From Edaphobacter lichenicola (lineage in GTDB: Bacteria > Acidobacteriota > Terriglobia > Terriglobales > Acidobacteriaceae): DNA of 64,000 nucleotides. The translations under genes were made by a program, and so were the position numbers. The notes beneath the pieces are model-generated. The model did no database searches and was not told the DNA's origin. It was given only the letters and a program-made list of their open reading frames with translations. How positions within the stretch are numbered: the first letter of the stretch is position 1; each line of letters starts with the position of its first letter. The stretch lies in the NCBI RefSeq assembly GCF_014201315.1, contig NZ_JACHDY010000002.1, forward strand, positions 682,001 through 746,000. The letters are read 5' to 3'. Below are positions 45,155 through 54,565 of the stretch, piece after piece.

Positions 45155-45919
45155 TTAGTTGTGTAGTCCTAACCTCGATTTGAGGCCGCGCCACTTGCAC
45201 AACATCCAAGCTCCTGGAAGGTAGTGCAGTCCATAGTTTTTTCTAATGATTCGGAAAAACTCCCTGTTCGTCGAGCGGCTTGGCGCGCTTGAAACCCCAT
45301 CTGTTGAGTGGAATGCGACCACTTGATCGAACATCTTCATCTTCACTCCGCCAAGAGCGAACTTTTGATTCATATCGAAATCCGCGAATACTTTGTACCG
45401 AATGTCATACACAGGAAACGTCTCCCTCCGAAAAAATGTCCCCTGGTGGTGCAACGTATTGTTGAATCTGAGTTCCATACCGTGAGACGGCCTAAAGTCG
45501 TAGCGACCATCAATGGATACGCGGAACGCGGCAATCTCTACCCCGCTTGATGCAGCCTCTTCGAGTTCGCGGCGTGGAATGGAGAGGAGCCTGTCTCCAG
45601 CATTGAGATGGAGCAAGAATTTTCCTCGCGCCGACCTGATCGCTTTATTCATTGCATCGTAAATTCCACGATCGGCCTCGCTGATCCAGTAGTCTATTTG
45701 GGAGTCGTGTTCACGAAGTAGATCGGTGGTTCCGTCGTTCGACCCGCCATCCACGACGATCAACTCCACGTCATTACCCTTGAGGCGAAATACACTGTCC
45801 AGCAGTGCTGGAAGATCTTGGCTAGCTCGAAATACCACGGTAATAATAGAAACCAGGGGCTCGTTCTCCTGCGAGGTTTCATTCAGTCGTCGACCGCCGA
45901 TCTTTGTTTCGGTATGCAT
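45155..45919 (-). CDS. GT2 glycosyltransferase
   Basis: GT-A enzyme of 254 residues. It shows SIITVVFRASQDLPALLDSVF, VELIVVDGGSNDGTTDLLRE, WISEADRGIYDAMNKAIRSARGKFLLHLNAGD and FADFDMNQKFALGG, the pattern of WcaA-like colanic-type glycosyltransferases. ATG with AAAGG seven bases upstream is chosen; an ATG at 45934 is also open. It is separated from the next minus-strand gene upstream by about 35 bp. Confidence 0.83.
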   Translation of the reverse strand: MHTETKIGGRRLNETSQENEPLVSIITVVFRASQDLPALLDSVFRLKGNDVELIVVDGGSNDGTTDLLREHDSQIDYWISEADRGIYDAMNKAIRSARGKFLLHLNAGDRLLSIPRRELEEAASSGVEIAAFRVSIDGRYDFRPSHGMELRFNNTLHHQGTFFRRETFPVYDIRYKVFADFDMNQKFALGGVKMKMFDQVVAFHSTDGVSSAPSRSTNREFFRIIRKNYGLHYLPGAWMLCKWRGLKSRLGLHN

Positions 45920-45953
45920 ATGGAAGCCTTTCATCAGTGAAGCATCAAATCAG

Positions 45954-48050
45954 CTAAGGAACTGATTGAGTGGGATCAACTGGACACGAGGTAACGGAGT
46001 CTTCACCTACAATCGCTGGGGGGCGGTTCGACGAGCAGCCAAAGAAGTTGCACCCAACTTCACTAGAGGTCGTCATCTCGGTAGCCCCGGGACCCATTCC
46101 GCTATTGTTAGACAACGTGCACGAGCTCCCGTTCGACGATTCAGCTACTTCCTTCACAACCTTGTTATCGGTTATCCGAGTCGAGGCACAACTCTGTACA
46201 TAGGTAATCTCGATTTCGGCGCCCGACGAACTGTCGGGAATCGTATTGTTCACAATGAGATTGTTGTTGGGAGAATTGTTCGTCACACCGTTGATCAAGA
46301 TGTTATATTTTTTGTTGTTCCACAGCACGTTTTGAGATGCTTCGAAACCACCACTGCCATTATCTATTCCGAGACCTGAGAGTGGATAAGTATCTGCCTG
46401 GCCGGGGGTCGCAGCCTGGGTGTCGTGTAGCCAGTTGTGGTGAATTCTGGTTCCAGTAGCAGCTTGGTTACAGCAGGCGTAGATCTCTCCGCCGTCTCTG
46501 CTGAGCAACATCCCGTTGAAGATGTTGTTATAGCCCAAATCCTGATTGACTACGCCCTGAAGATAGATCCCTTGTCGGCCTACATTCGAAATCGTGTTGT
46601 ATTGGACGGCGTTGTTGCTGCCATCCAGGTAGATGCCGGAGGCATAGTCGCCAACGTAGTCGACATTTTGGATTAGGTTGTTTCTGACTGTATTGTTGTT
46701 GCCTAGGACGGCGATGCCAGTGCCGGCACTAAAGTTAATGGAGCTGTTTTGAATGGTGTTCCCCGTGCCGTTTAGGATAATCCCCGTATCCCCAACATGG
46801 ACCTGAAGGAGGCTGAAGTTGATCCCGGTGGGGTCGTCTGCCGCCGGAGGTAAATCGGTAAACTGCGAGACATATTGCGCATTGATGCGGTCCAAAGTGT
46901 TGTTCGAACTCTGTTCGTCGGTGATGATAGTCCCGGCAAAGATCGATAAGTTTGCAACGGTTACTCCCGTCTTCCCTCGAAGGTCGAACGCGTAAGGACG
47001 TTGCTTGCTGCGGACATCAAGTTTATTGGGATCGGCCCCACCCGGAGCCATGAAATACAGCGTCGAGGAGTTGACGTCGTAAAACCACTCGCGCTCAGCG
47101 TCCAGAGCCTTGAGCGTCCCATAGAGATAAAAGTAGCCGTTTTCCGAAGGGCAAATAAAAGGGCATATTGCGGTTTGACCCACATCAATACCTATTTGGC
47201 CGACTCCAGAGGATATGACACTGCCGGTCTGATGCCCGAAGGGATCGGAGCCGCTCCAGAGGTGCACCTTGGCCGCTGTCCAATCAAGGTGCGGTATTTT
47301 AGAGTCAACAATCTGGCTACTACTGGTCCCCTTCTCGGCCTTCGCCCAATTGATATAGAAGAGGTCGTTACCGTTGGGCCAACGGGCCTCGGTCATCATC
47401 TCGGTACCAAGGAAGATCTGATTGCTGTCATCTGCGTTCAGCGTAACCTTTGCCTTATAGACGGAACCGTGATCAAGCATCCATCCAGTCACAGGGTCTG
47501 ACCCGTCTATCACGACAGGCTCAAAGTGGTACGCCGTGATGGTAATATTGGAGTTCGGTGTGATCGCTTCACGATAAGTTCCGGAGCGGATCTCGCAAGT
47601 TCCTCCTTCATCGATTGTGGCAGCGCAGTGTTGAATCGTCTTATACGGCTGATCGATCGTGCCTGCGTTAGAGTCATCGCCGTTGGGAGCGACAAAGAGA
47701 ACCTGATTCAAAGCCGGTGGCTTTACCGTCAACGTCGCAGGACCGCTACGGAGCATACCGAAGTAGCCGGACACAGACACACTGAAAGATGCCCCGTTGT
47801 CTACAGCGTTAGATACAGGGGTGATATAGATAGCTTGAGTAGCGCCGACGATCGCCTGACCATTCCTGAACCATTGGTACGACTGAACGCCGGTTGCCGC
47901 CACTGTGAAGATTGCTGGCTCCCCAACCGTAACCGTCTGATTCGCGGGTTGACCAGTAATTGAGGGGGCATTGCGGCAGGAAACGTTGGAGCATCCCATT
48001 GTGAATAGACAGGTCAAAGCCGCGGAAAGCAAAAAATAGGAATGCAGCAT
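45954..48050 (-). CDS. Ig-like plus parallel beta-helix lipoprotein
   Basis: Exported protein of 698 residues. The signal ends in a lipobox, LFTMGC, so a lipoprotein is likely. An Ig-like domain (ITGQPANQTVTVGEPAIFTVAATGVQSYQWFRNGQAI) is followed by DUF1565-like YVAPNGDDSNAGT-type sequence (VLFVAPNGDDSNAGTIDQPYKTIQ). A long right-handed parallel beta-helix carries many N-rich turns (NTVRNNLIQNV, NAVQYNTISNVGRQGIYLQG). The frame extends to an ATG at 48251, but that extension has no signal and no ribosome-binding site. Such proteins may be polysaccharide lyases or epimerases; the catalytic residues are not identifiable here. Confidence 0.72.
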   Translation of the reverse strand: MLHSYFLLSAALTCLFTMGCSNVSCRNAPSITGQPANQTVTVGEPAIFTVAATGVQSYQWFRNGQAIVGATQAIYITPVSNAVDNGASFSVSVSGYFGMLRSGPATLTVKPPALNQVLFVAPNGDDSNAGTIDQPYKTIQHCAATIDEGGTCEIRSGTYREAITPNSNITITAYHFEPVVIDGSDPVTGWMLDHGSVYKAKVTLNADDSNQIFLGTEMMTEARWPNGNDLFYINWAKAEKGTSSSQIVDSKIPHLDWTAAKVHLWSGSDPFGHQTGSVISSGVGQIGIDVGQTAICPFICPSENGYFYLYGTLKALDAEREWFYDVNSSTLYFMAPGGADPNKLDVRSKQRPYAFDLRGKTGVTVANLSIFAGTIITDEQSSNNTLDRINAQYVSQFTDLPPAADDPTGINFSLLQVHVGDTGIILNGTGNTIQNSSINFSAGTGIAVLGNNNTVRNNLIQNVDYVGDYASGIYLDGSNNAVQYNTISNVGRQGIYLQGVVNQDLGYNNIFNGMLLSRDGGEIYACCNQAATGTRIHHNWLHDTQAATPGQADTYPLSGLGIDNGSGGFEASQNVLWNNKKYNILINGVTNNSPNNNLIVNNTIPDSSSGAEIEITYVQSCASTRITDNKVVKEVAESSNGSSCTLSNNSGMGPGATEMTTSSEVGCNFFGCSSNRPPAIVGEDSVTSCPVDPTQSVP

Positions 48051-48363
48051 CCGAGACAGAAAGGCCCACAACCCAGCCGCCTGAGGCCGCGGCCAAAACT
48101 CGACTGTCGCAGAATCCTCCACTTCAGCTGTGCTACTTCTCAAGAGACACGTATCTTTGAACATAGTTGAAGAAGGTGCTGTCGCCAAGACAAAAACATA
48201 GCAGCTAAATGAATTGAGACTACAGGGCAACACGATGTCCCCTGTCGTCATGAAAAATTGCTTATTAAGACTCGAGAATTAGCCTAATGATTTCGAAGAT
48301 AGCATGATGGGTTGGCTGTCGGCTAAACCATTCCTCAGACAACACACAAAAACATCAGTGCTC
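48051..48363. other. Spacer between beta-helix and Wzz genes
   Basis: Both neighbours are on the minus strand. The part nearest the beta-helix gene is an in-frame extension of it without signal-peptide character; the rest has no coding evidence and probably contains the promoter. No hairpin terminator with a T-run is seen. Confidence 0.35.
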
Positions 48364-49599
48364 CTAAAATCGCAACGCAGATTTTAAATCGTTGAGCTTT
48401 TGAGCTTGCTCGGGGATAAGCTTCATTCTTTCCAGCGAAGCGCAAAGGAAGCACCACAATGAGCTGATCACCAATCCTAAGAACGCGCAGCCCACCGTGA
48501 TCAAGGTACGGGGCGGTCCAGACTTTTTATCGGGCGGAGTTGCATGATCAACGACTTGAATGACGGGAGCAGATTTTGCTTCGTCAAGTTTCGCTGCCTC
48601 TGATTGCCGCGAAAGCAGCTCATAAAGTGTCACGTGATACTTCAGTTCGCGGGTCTGTCGCTCGTACTGAAGGGCCGCCTCCGGCACCTGACCGGCGGGC
48701 AATTGAATGTCTCCAGGTTGAATCGCGCGCTGGCTATTCTCCAAATTCACCAGATTGGATCGGAGCGCAGAAATCTCTTCCTGTAAGCGAATGGCATCTG
48801 GATTTTCCTGGGTCGCATAGGTCCGCAGGGACTGCAATTCAACTTCGCGACTCGCCAGTTGAGCCCTTGCTTGCGCGATCGAGTTGATGATCGAAACAGC
48901 CTGACCGCTCAACTGGATTAAACCGGTTTTCTGCTGAGTGTTTCGCAGCGCAATCTCCGCGTCCGAGAGAGCAGCTTTTTCTTCCGCAAGGCGTTGCGCA
49001 TAGAAAGTGCGACGTTGCGCGGCTTCGCCCGTAGCCAATTCTGAGTTCAGGTTGTACAGCTGGTCGAGATAGCTATTCGCAATCTGGCTTGCTCGATTGG
49101 GGTCGCCATCTTTGACGCTGAGATGAATTAGATTGTCTTTTCCCGTTTCGAAGGTTACGTGCCGGCGGAGCATCACACGCGCATCTTCAAGATACTTCGT
49201 CTTGTACAGATCTTTGAGGTTGCAGCTCGCAATAACGTGATCGGAGATTGTATGGCCCTCGAGCATACCAATGTACATATCAGCGGGATTCTTGAGCCCT
49301 AGACCTCCACCCAATCCCGAACCCCCAATAAGGGATCCAAACTGACCAATAAAGGCAGCCGCTGACGAGGTCGACTGCTGAGGGGGCAGAATGGTTGCAG
49401 TTGCGGTATACGTCGGCTTTAGGACGAAGCTCAGGATGACTCCGAGGATCAAACCTCCCAGAGTGCAAACAGCCAGAAGTCGCCGACGCTTCGCCAGAAT
49501 CACAAGTGCACTCAAAAAGTCGATGCGTCTGTCGGCGGGTTCGCTGAAACTCTCCTCAGGCTGATAGAGACTGCTCGGACGGTCTAATCTCGACGACAT
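48364..49599 (-). CDS. Chain-length determinant (Wzz/GumC-like) protein
   Basis: Inner-membrane protein of 411 residues with a helix near each end: LLAVCTLGGLILGVILSFVLKPTYTATATI near the N-terminus and TLITVGCAFLGLVISSLWCFL near the C-terminus. A long periplasmic coiled-coil lies between. The PTYTATATI after the first helix is the Wzz signature. No kinase (Wzc) domain is fused. The ATG chosen lacks a strong ribosome-binding site; a TTG five codons earlier is also open. It would set polymer length together with the Wzy-like protein encoded divergently. Confidence 0.85.
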   Translation of the reverse strand: MSSRLDRPSSLYQPEESFSEPADRRIDFLSALVILAKRRRLLAVCTLGGLILGVILSFVLKPTYTATATILPPQQSTSSAAAFIGQFGSLIGGSGLGGGLGLKNPADMYIGMLEGHTISDHVIASCNLKDLYKTKYLEDARVMLRRHVTFETGKDNLIHLSVKDGDPNRASQIANSYLDQLYNLNSELATGEAAQRRTFYAQRLAEEKAALSDAEIALRNTQQKTGLIQLSGQAVSIINSIAQARAQLASREVELQSLRTYATQENPDAIRLQEEISALRSNLVNLENSQRAIQPGDIQLPAGQVPEAALQYERQTRELKYHVTLYELLSRQSEAAKLDEAKSAPVIQVVDHATPPDKKSGPPRTLITVGCAFLGLVISSLWCFLCASLERMKLIPEQAQKLNDLKSALRF

Positions 49600-50000
49600 A
49601 GTTGGATTGCTCAAATTCTACATCTCTAGAATACAGCTATTCAATCCACATACCACGCCGTCTGAGATTTTGAAGTGACGACTTTTCAGGACACCGCCCA
49701 TTGAGCAGGCCCGACTTGGCGTACAGCGTTTTTATTCCCGCTCTCGGCGCCGCCCGAGAAAGCCGAGGCACCGTCGCTTCCTTCCGAAAATGCAACGTCT
49801 CGCTCGACATACAGCTGATCTATACTGGCTTAGGCATCCACAGTATATCCAGCACGGAGCGTGATCGAGCCCCGAGGCTCACGAACAACCGCACGATGAG
49901 CCTTACAAAGCTTCGACGCATTTACAACCGCCGACGTTCAGCGCTTTGGGAGACTACAGACAAGAGCCTTACGTATCGTTAGAAACGAGAATCCGAGTTT
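49600..50000. other. Divergent intergenic region upstream of wzy-like gene
   Basis: No gene is supported. A plus-strand frame of 93 codons at 49701-49982 has no ribosome-binding site or recognisable domain. The region must carry promoters for the leftward Wzz and rightward Wzy-like genes, but no convincing -35/-10 pair is seen. Confidence 0.35.
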
Positions 50001-51194
50001 ATGGTGGCAATCACATCGGCGCAAGCTGGCTTTCAAAAAAGATTTAGCACCGTCTTCTTCGCTCTCTCCTTGTTTTGTGTCGCATTGCCCGGTACTGCCG
50101 CCGTCAAGGCAGTAGCAATTCTCCTCGTATGGTCCTATTGGCTGCTGAATGACAGCTTCACAATCCTATCCGTGATCTGGTTCTTCTCAGTTCTACTGAA
50201 CCTCCTGATAGGAGCCTCGGTAGGAGCAATGTTCCACGCGGTAGTCAGGGCCGACGTAACCAACCATTTCATAAGGCTCTTGATATTCTTTGTGGTGCTC
50301 AGTACCGGCGGATATGTCTCACAGAGGTGTCGCCTCAGTAGGGCCTATCTAGACAATTTGATCTTTTCCATCGCAGTTCTCATGATGTTGCTCAAGGTCA
50401 TCATCCTCGGGGGTTCGCTTGCTGGGTGGTACACCGTGGACGCCTTTCACGATGCACTCGGGTTCGACTCAGTGACTGAGGGCATTGGATTTGGCCTTCA
50501 GAGACTTCAATTTCCCTCGGATATCATTATCCCCTTTTTGATAGCTACCTACGTAGGGGGAAAGAGCAAGGTTAAAGATAGCCTCCTCCTCTTGAGTGCC
50601 GCAATTGTTATCCTGCTGAGCTTCTCGCGTTATCTGTTTGCTTTTTATCTTGTTTGTACTTTGGTCAGGGCAATTTGGATAAAAAGGGTAGACCTCATCT
50701 CGGTTTTTAGTATTGGAGTCATTTTAGTCGCCAGCGTCTTGTTATACGACAGCCTCCTATCGCGGTTTGCAAGTGCTGAAACGCAGGCTTCTGATGACAT
50801 TCGCGTTGAGCAGGTGAGCTATCTCAAACGAGTGATCGCTGACTATCCCATTATGGGGACCGGCGTAGGCTCTAGCGTTTCTACCTTCAAGAGAAGTGAA
50901 TCGACGCCCTACTTCTATGAGGCCCAGTGGTATGCGATGACTATGCAGTTTGGATTTATTGGCGTTAGCTGGTTTGTTTGTAACCTTATTGGCATGCTTT
51001 ACGCATGCCTGAAGCGACGTAATAATCTTTTCTTTACAGTCATATTTTTGGGTTGGTTTGCGTCAGGACTCACCAATCCATATATCTCAGCCCTGGGAAG
51101 CGCGTTTGGTTTGTGCTTTCTGCTTTTTCGTTGCAATCAAAACTTGGACATCGGGATGTCCCGGGCTTATGATCTTCCGACTGGTAATTTTTAG
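50001..51194 (+). CDS. O-antigen polymerase/ligase-like membrane protein (Wzy-like)
   Basis: Very hydrophobic protein of 397 residues with about ten or more helices and a large loop between residues ~255 and ~300 (DDIRVEQVSYLKRVIADYPIMGTGVGSSV), as in Wzy/WaaL proteins. The loop motif PIMGTGVGS resembles the WaaL/Wzy G-x-G region. The TMs start at residue ~17. It would polymerise or ligate the repeat units. Sequence conservation in this family is low, so the call rests on topology and location. Confidence 0.7.
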   Translation: MVAITSAQAGFQKRFSTVFFALSLFCVALPGTAAVKAVAILLVWSYWLLNDSFTILSVIWFFSVLLNLLIGASVGAMFHAVVRADVTNHFIRLLIFFVVLSTGGYVSQRCRLSRAYLDNLIFSIAVLMMLLKVIILGGSLAGWYTVDAFHDALGFDSVTEGIGFGLQRLQFPSDIIIPFLIATYVGGKSKVKDSLLLLSAAIVILLSFSRYLFAFYLVCTLVRAIWIKRVDLISVFSIGVILVASVLLYDSLLSRFASAETQASDDIRVEQVSYLKRVIADYPIMGTGVGSSVSTFKRSESTPYFYEAQWYAMTMQFGFIGVSWFVCNLIGMLYACLKRRNNLFFTVIFLGWFASGLTNPYISALGSAFGLCFLLFRCNQNLDIGMSRAYDLPTGNF

Positions 51195-51268
51195 CCCCGA
51201 CCTCTGAATCATGACAATGCTGTCAGTGCAAAACTAGAACATGAACATCGACCAAAGGCGTAACCTGT

Positions 51269-52285
51269 TTGCAAAAGATAGCTGTACACATAGTCCGCTT
51301 CAATCAAGACCTGGACCTGCTTGAGAGATGCATTCGTGCCGCCCTCAATCAAGACTTCGACGACTATACTGTCACGGTGACCGAAAACGGATCTAGCGAT
51401 TCCGTTGAGAGTTCCTTGCTCGCGCAGTTTGGCACCCATCCAAGATTTCGTTTCACTGATAACAAAAAGAACTTGGGCTTCGCCGGCGCCAACAATAAAT
51501 TCTTCCGCGACTCCGACTCTGAATTCGTGATGCCACTAAATCCAGATACTGTGATGCCGCCAGATTATTTAAGCAGGTTGTTGATCGCATTTATCGACCC
51601 GCTCGTTGCGGCCGCAGAGGGAAAGATGCTGAAGCCAGAGCCTCTTCCAGATGGTCTTTGGATATTGGACGGTACCGGCATGACCGTGTCTCGCGCAAGA
51701 AGAGCTCGCGAGAGGGGGCAATTAGAAGTAGACCATGGGCAGTATGACCTGGCTATCGAAGTCTTTGGGGTCTCAGCAACGGCCGCCGCCTATCGGAAGA
51801 GTGCATTGGAGACGATCAAGTTTGGAGAATCAGAATACTTCGATGAGGATTTTTTTACCTACTGGGAAGACCTGGACCTGTCATGGCGAATACGATTGGC
51901 CGGCTTCCGTTGCGTTTACGTGCCCAATGCAATTATCTATCACTCGCGATTCGCAGGGCAGAGCAAACACGGATTTCGAAAACCGTCTGAGTTCACACGG
52001 CACATAAGGAATTTGCCGACTCGCGTTGTGTATTGGGATTGGAGAAATCATCTCTTTTCGATCATCAAAAATGATTTCGGGCGTAGCTTCCTGCGAGATT
52101 CGCCTTTCATCGTCACAAGAGAGCTGCTTTTGTTCGGCTACCTCGTCCTGATCGAACCTAAGTTGATCGCTGGCATTCCTGAGTTCTTCAGACTGCTTCC
52201 CCGAATCTTAAGAAAAAGGAAGATCGTACAGCAGAACCGAGTAGCCACGTCTGAGGACATGCAACGATGGTTCAGCTCTCGTTAG
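51269..52285 (+). CDS. GT2 glycosyltransferase, rhamnosyltransferase-like
   Basis: GT-A enzyme of 338 residues. It shows KIAVHIVRFNQDLDLLERCIRAALNQ, NLGFAGANNKFFRDSDSEFVMPLNPDTVMPPDYLSRL and FDEDFFTYWEDLDLSWRIRLAGFRCVYVPNAIIYH, the pattern of WbbL-type rhamnosyl- or galactofuranosyl-like transferases. The start is TTG with AAAGG about ten bases upstream. It is co-directional with the Wzy-like gene 74 bp before. Confidence 0.82.
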   Translation: MQKIAVHIVRFNQDLDLLERCIRAALNQDFDDYTVTVTENGSSDSVESSLLAQFGTHPRFRFTDNKKNLGFAGANNKFFRDSDSEFVMPLNPDTVMPPDYLSRLLIAFIDPLVAAAEGKMLKPEPLPDGLWILDGTGMTVSRARRARERGQLEVDHGQYDLAIEVFGVSATAAAYRKSALETIKFGESEYFDEDFFTYWEDLDLSWRIRLAGFRCVYVPNAIIYHSRFAGQSKHGFRKPSEFTRHIRNLPTRVVYWDWRNHLFSIIKNDFGRSFLRDSPFIVTRELLLFGYLVLIEPKLIAGIPEFFRLLPRILRKRKIVQQNRVATSEDMQRWFSSR

Positions 52286-52378
52286 CTTGCGAGGTCGGCA
52301 CCGTCAGCGCGTCTTGACAATGCTATTGGGAGTGAAAACCTGGAATCCATAATTCAGCTACACGCGCCGGGTCGGACG

Positions 52379-53329
52379 TTATCTTCCTTCGGATTCGAGT
52401 GTTTTGAGACGTTCGCGGAGACGCTGTGGGAAGCCATTGTCGAAACACCCGCGAATCCCATCGAAATATGCTTTAGCTAATATCTTGATTCTCAGCCATC
52501 GATGGTCGGCATCAAAAATTATTACCGCCGCTGCAAAACAAGCAAACCTGACAGCAAGAAGCAGATAGCGAATCACAGGATTCTTACGATAATGCTGTTC
52601 GATCCAGGCTGTATTGCGATGACGATAATAATCGAAGCAAAAACCTTGAATATCCTTTTGATAGAAAACATGAGAGAAAATCTGCTTGCTTTTTTGCCGC
52701 CGGGCAACCTCTTTGTGAGCGACGATGCTGCCGTTTGCAAGTGCGATATCTCCGATCGTTCTCAGACGCATGCAAAATTCGGTGTCATCGCGGTGAATAA
52801 AAAACTCAGGAATGGGAAGTCCAATCTTCTTAATCGAGTCATTTCGGATAAGCAGCCCTACAAAGGATGAAAACCGAACCTTCGTGTAAGGACCTGTGGC
52901 CACTCTGGACATCAACCTGAGTCCATCTGCCGTCTCATTGCCAAGTCGATCGACTTTGATATTTGCAATGGCAACTACTCGAGGATAAGACTTCCACACA
53001 TTCATCAGTTCCAGGGAGTCGAGGTAGGGTTCCGTGTCATCATCCATAACCCATATCCAATCGAATCCTGCGTTGCAGGCAGCGCTCATTCCAGCGTGGA
53101 AGCCTCCGGCACCACCCAAATTCTCAGCGAGTCGAACATAGTTAACAAGCGGATTCTCTAGATAACCTCTCTCCTGTAGAAATAGTTCCGTCCCGTCCGA
53201 GCTTGCATTGTCCACGATAAAGACTGCATCAAGAGGAAGGCTCTGATTCAGCAAGGCGTCGAGACACTCAGCCAAAAGCTGCTTGCGATTGAAGGTAACA
53301 ACAACTGCGGCATTTGTGCTTGGAGTCAT
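52379..53329 (-). CDS. GT2 glycosyltransferase, galactofuranosyltransferase-like
   Basis: GT-A enzyme of 316 residues. VVVTFNRKQLLAECLDALLNQSLPLDAVFIVDNASSDGT, NLGGAGGFHAGMSAACNAGFDWIWVMDDDTEPYL (DDD metal motif) and FFIHRDDTEFCMRLR match bacterial galactofuranosyltransferases of the GlfT2 type. It lies eight bases after the UDP-galactopyranose mutase gene on the same strand, so UDP-Galf is the likely donor. Confidence 0.83.
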   Translation of the reverse strand: MTPSTNAAVVVTFNRKQLLAECLDALLNQSLPLDAVFIVDNASSDGTELFLQERGYLENPLVNYVRLAENLGGAGGFHAGMSAACNAGFDWIWVMDDDTEPYLDSLELMNVWKSYPRVVAIANIKVDRLGNETADGLRLMSRVATGPYTKVRFSSFVGLLIRNDSIKKIGLPIPEFFIHRDDTEFCMRLRTIGDIALANGSIVAHKEVARRQKSKQIFSHVFYQKDIQGFCFDYYRHRNTAWIEQHYRKNPVIRYLLLAVRFACFAAAVIIFDADHRWLRIKILAKAYFDGIRGCFDNGFPQRLRERLKTLESEGR

Positions 53330-53337
53330 TCGAGAGG

Positions 53338-54429
53338 CTAATTAAGAAGCTTGCCGCTAAGCAGTAAGGCAGCAGCGACCACTTGATCCATATTGTAGTA
53401 GCGGTACTCCGCTAGTCGGCCTATAAAAAAAGTTGAGGATTCGGCATCCGCTAGTTTTTTGTAGCTTTGATATAGAGCCTGATTTTCCGTTGTAGGCACC
53501 GGATAATAAGGTTCCCCGTGAGTTTCCGGGTATTCGTAGACTATCGAAGTCCCCGCATGGACCTGGCCTGTGAGATGTTTGAACTCTGTAATCCGGGTGT
53601 ATTCGTAATCGTTTGGATAGTTAATGGTCCCAACCGGTTGGTGCTGTCCTACATGAGGGAGATGTTGATGTCGAAAAGACAAGGACCGATAAGGAAGCTT
53701 CCCGTAGCAGAAATCAAAATAGGCATCCAGCGGACCACAGTAGAAGATCTTTTCGGCAGCGACTTTATGGCGAATATCCCTGAAGTCTGTCTCAAGCTCC
53801 ACTCGGATATTCGGATGATCCAGCATCCTCTCGAACATCCTGGTGTAGCCATCTGCAGGCATATTCTGGAATGTATCAGTAAAGTAACGATCGTCGTCGT
53901 TTGTGCGCACTGGAATTCTTCCAGCGACGGCCGGACTTAGCTCCGAGAGATCCAGTCCCCACTGTTTTCGAGTGTAGTTCCTGAAAAATTTATCACACAG
54001 ATCTCGACCCACATTATTAAGAACCAGGTCTTCACTATTGCGGATGGGCATCCGCTTCTCTCGAACACCTTCAAGAAACGTCGCTACGCCATCTTCGTCA
54101 AGCGAAAGATCATACAGCCGGTTAATCGTCTCCCGATTGATCGGCATGGGGTAAAGGCTCCCCCCGACTGAGGAGAGTACCCTGTGCTCGTACTTCCTCC
54201 ATTCAGTAAACCGGGAAAGGTATGCTTCAACATGGGAAGCGTTGGTATGGAAGATGTGAGGGCCATACTGATGCACCAGTACGCCAGCACTATCGAACTG
54301 GTCGAAGGCATTGCCACCAATATGCGGGCGTTTATCGATGACAAGAACAGATCTTCCGCGTGAAGCAAAGCGCTCCGCCATTACGGCGCCGGCAAATCCC
54401 GCGCCCACTACTAGTATGTCCGTCTTCAT
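53338..54429 (-). CDS. glf: UDP-galactopyranose mutase
   Basis: Flavoenzyme of 363 residues converting UDP-galactopyranose to UDP-galactofuranose. The FAD-binding motif is VVGAGFAGAVMAERFA, then IGGNAFD, HQYGPHIFHTNA, the Arg-containing YTRKQWGLDL and the C-terminal GRLAEYRYYNMDQVVAAAL. The ATG that begins the FAD domain is chosen; an upstream TTG/ATG would add residues without family match. The next gene encodes a matching glycosyltransferase. Confidence 0.93.
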   Translation of the reverse strand: MKTDILVVGAGFAGAVMAERFASRGRSVLVIDKRPHIGGNAFDQFDSAGVLVHQYGPHIFHTNASHVEAYLSRFTEWRKYEHRVLSSVGGSLYPMPINRETINRLYDLSLDEDGVATFLEGVREKRMPIRNSEDLVLNNVGRDLCDKFFRNYTRKQWGLDLSELSPAVAGRIPVRTNDDDRYFTDTFQNMPADGYTRMFERMLDHPNIRVELETDFRDIRHKVAAEKIFYCGPLDAYFDFCYGKLPYRSLSFRHQHLPHVGQHQPVGTINYPNDYEYTRITEFKHLTGQVHAGTSIVYEYPETHGEPYYPVPTTENQALYQSYKKLADAESSTFFIGRLAEYRYYNMDQVVAAALLLSGKLLN

Positions 54430-54565
54430 CCGTGAATATTCAATCGAGGACTTATCACAACCTCGTTCCAGTATCTTTAAGTGTAACTGAGTTTGGAGCA
54501 TCGGGTCGCGGCTAAAGCTTCTCTGCAGATCGCTCAACCCCGTTTGCCTGCTTAGATCGCCACCA

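Noticed and set aside
49701..49982. 93-codon frame before the Wzy-like gene
   Set aside because: No ribosome-binding site, no domain and no hydrophobic pattern; it lies in a divergent promoter region.
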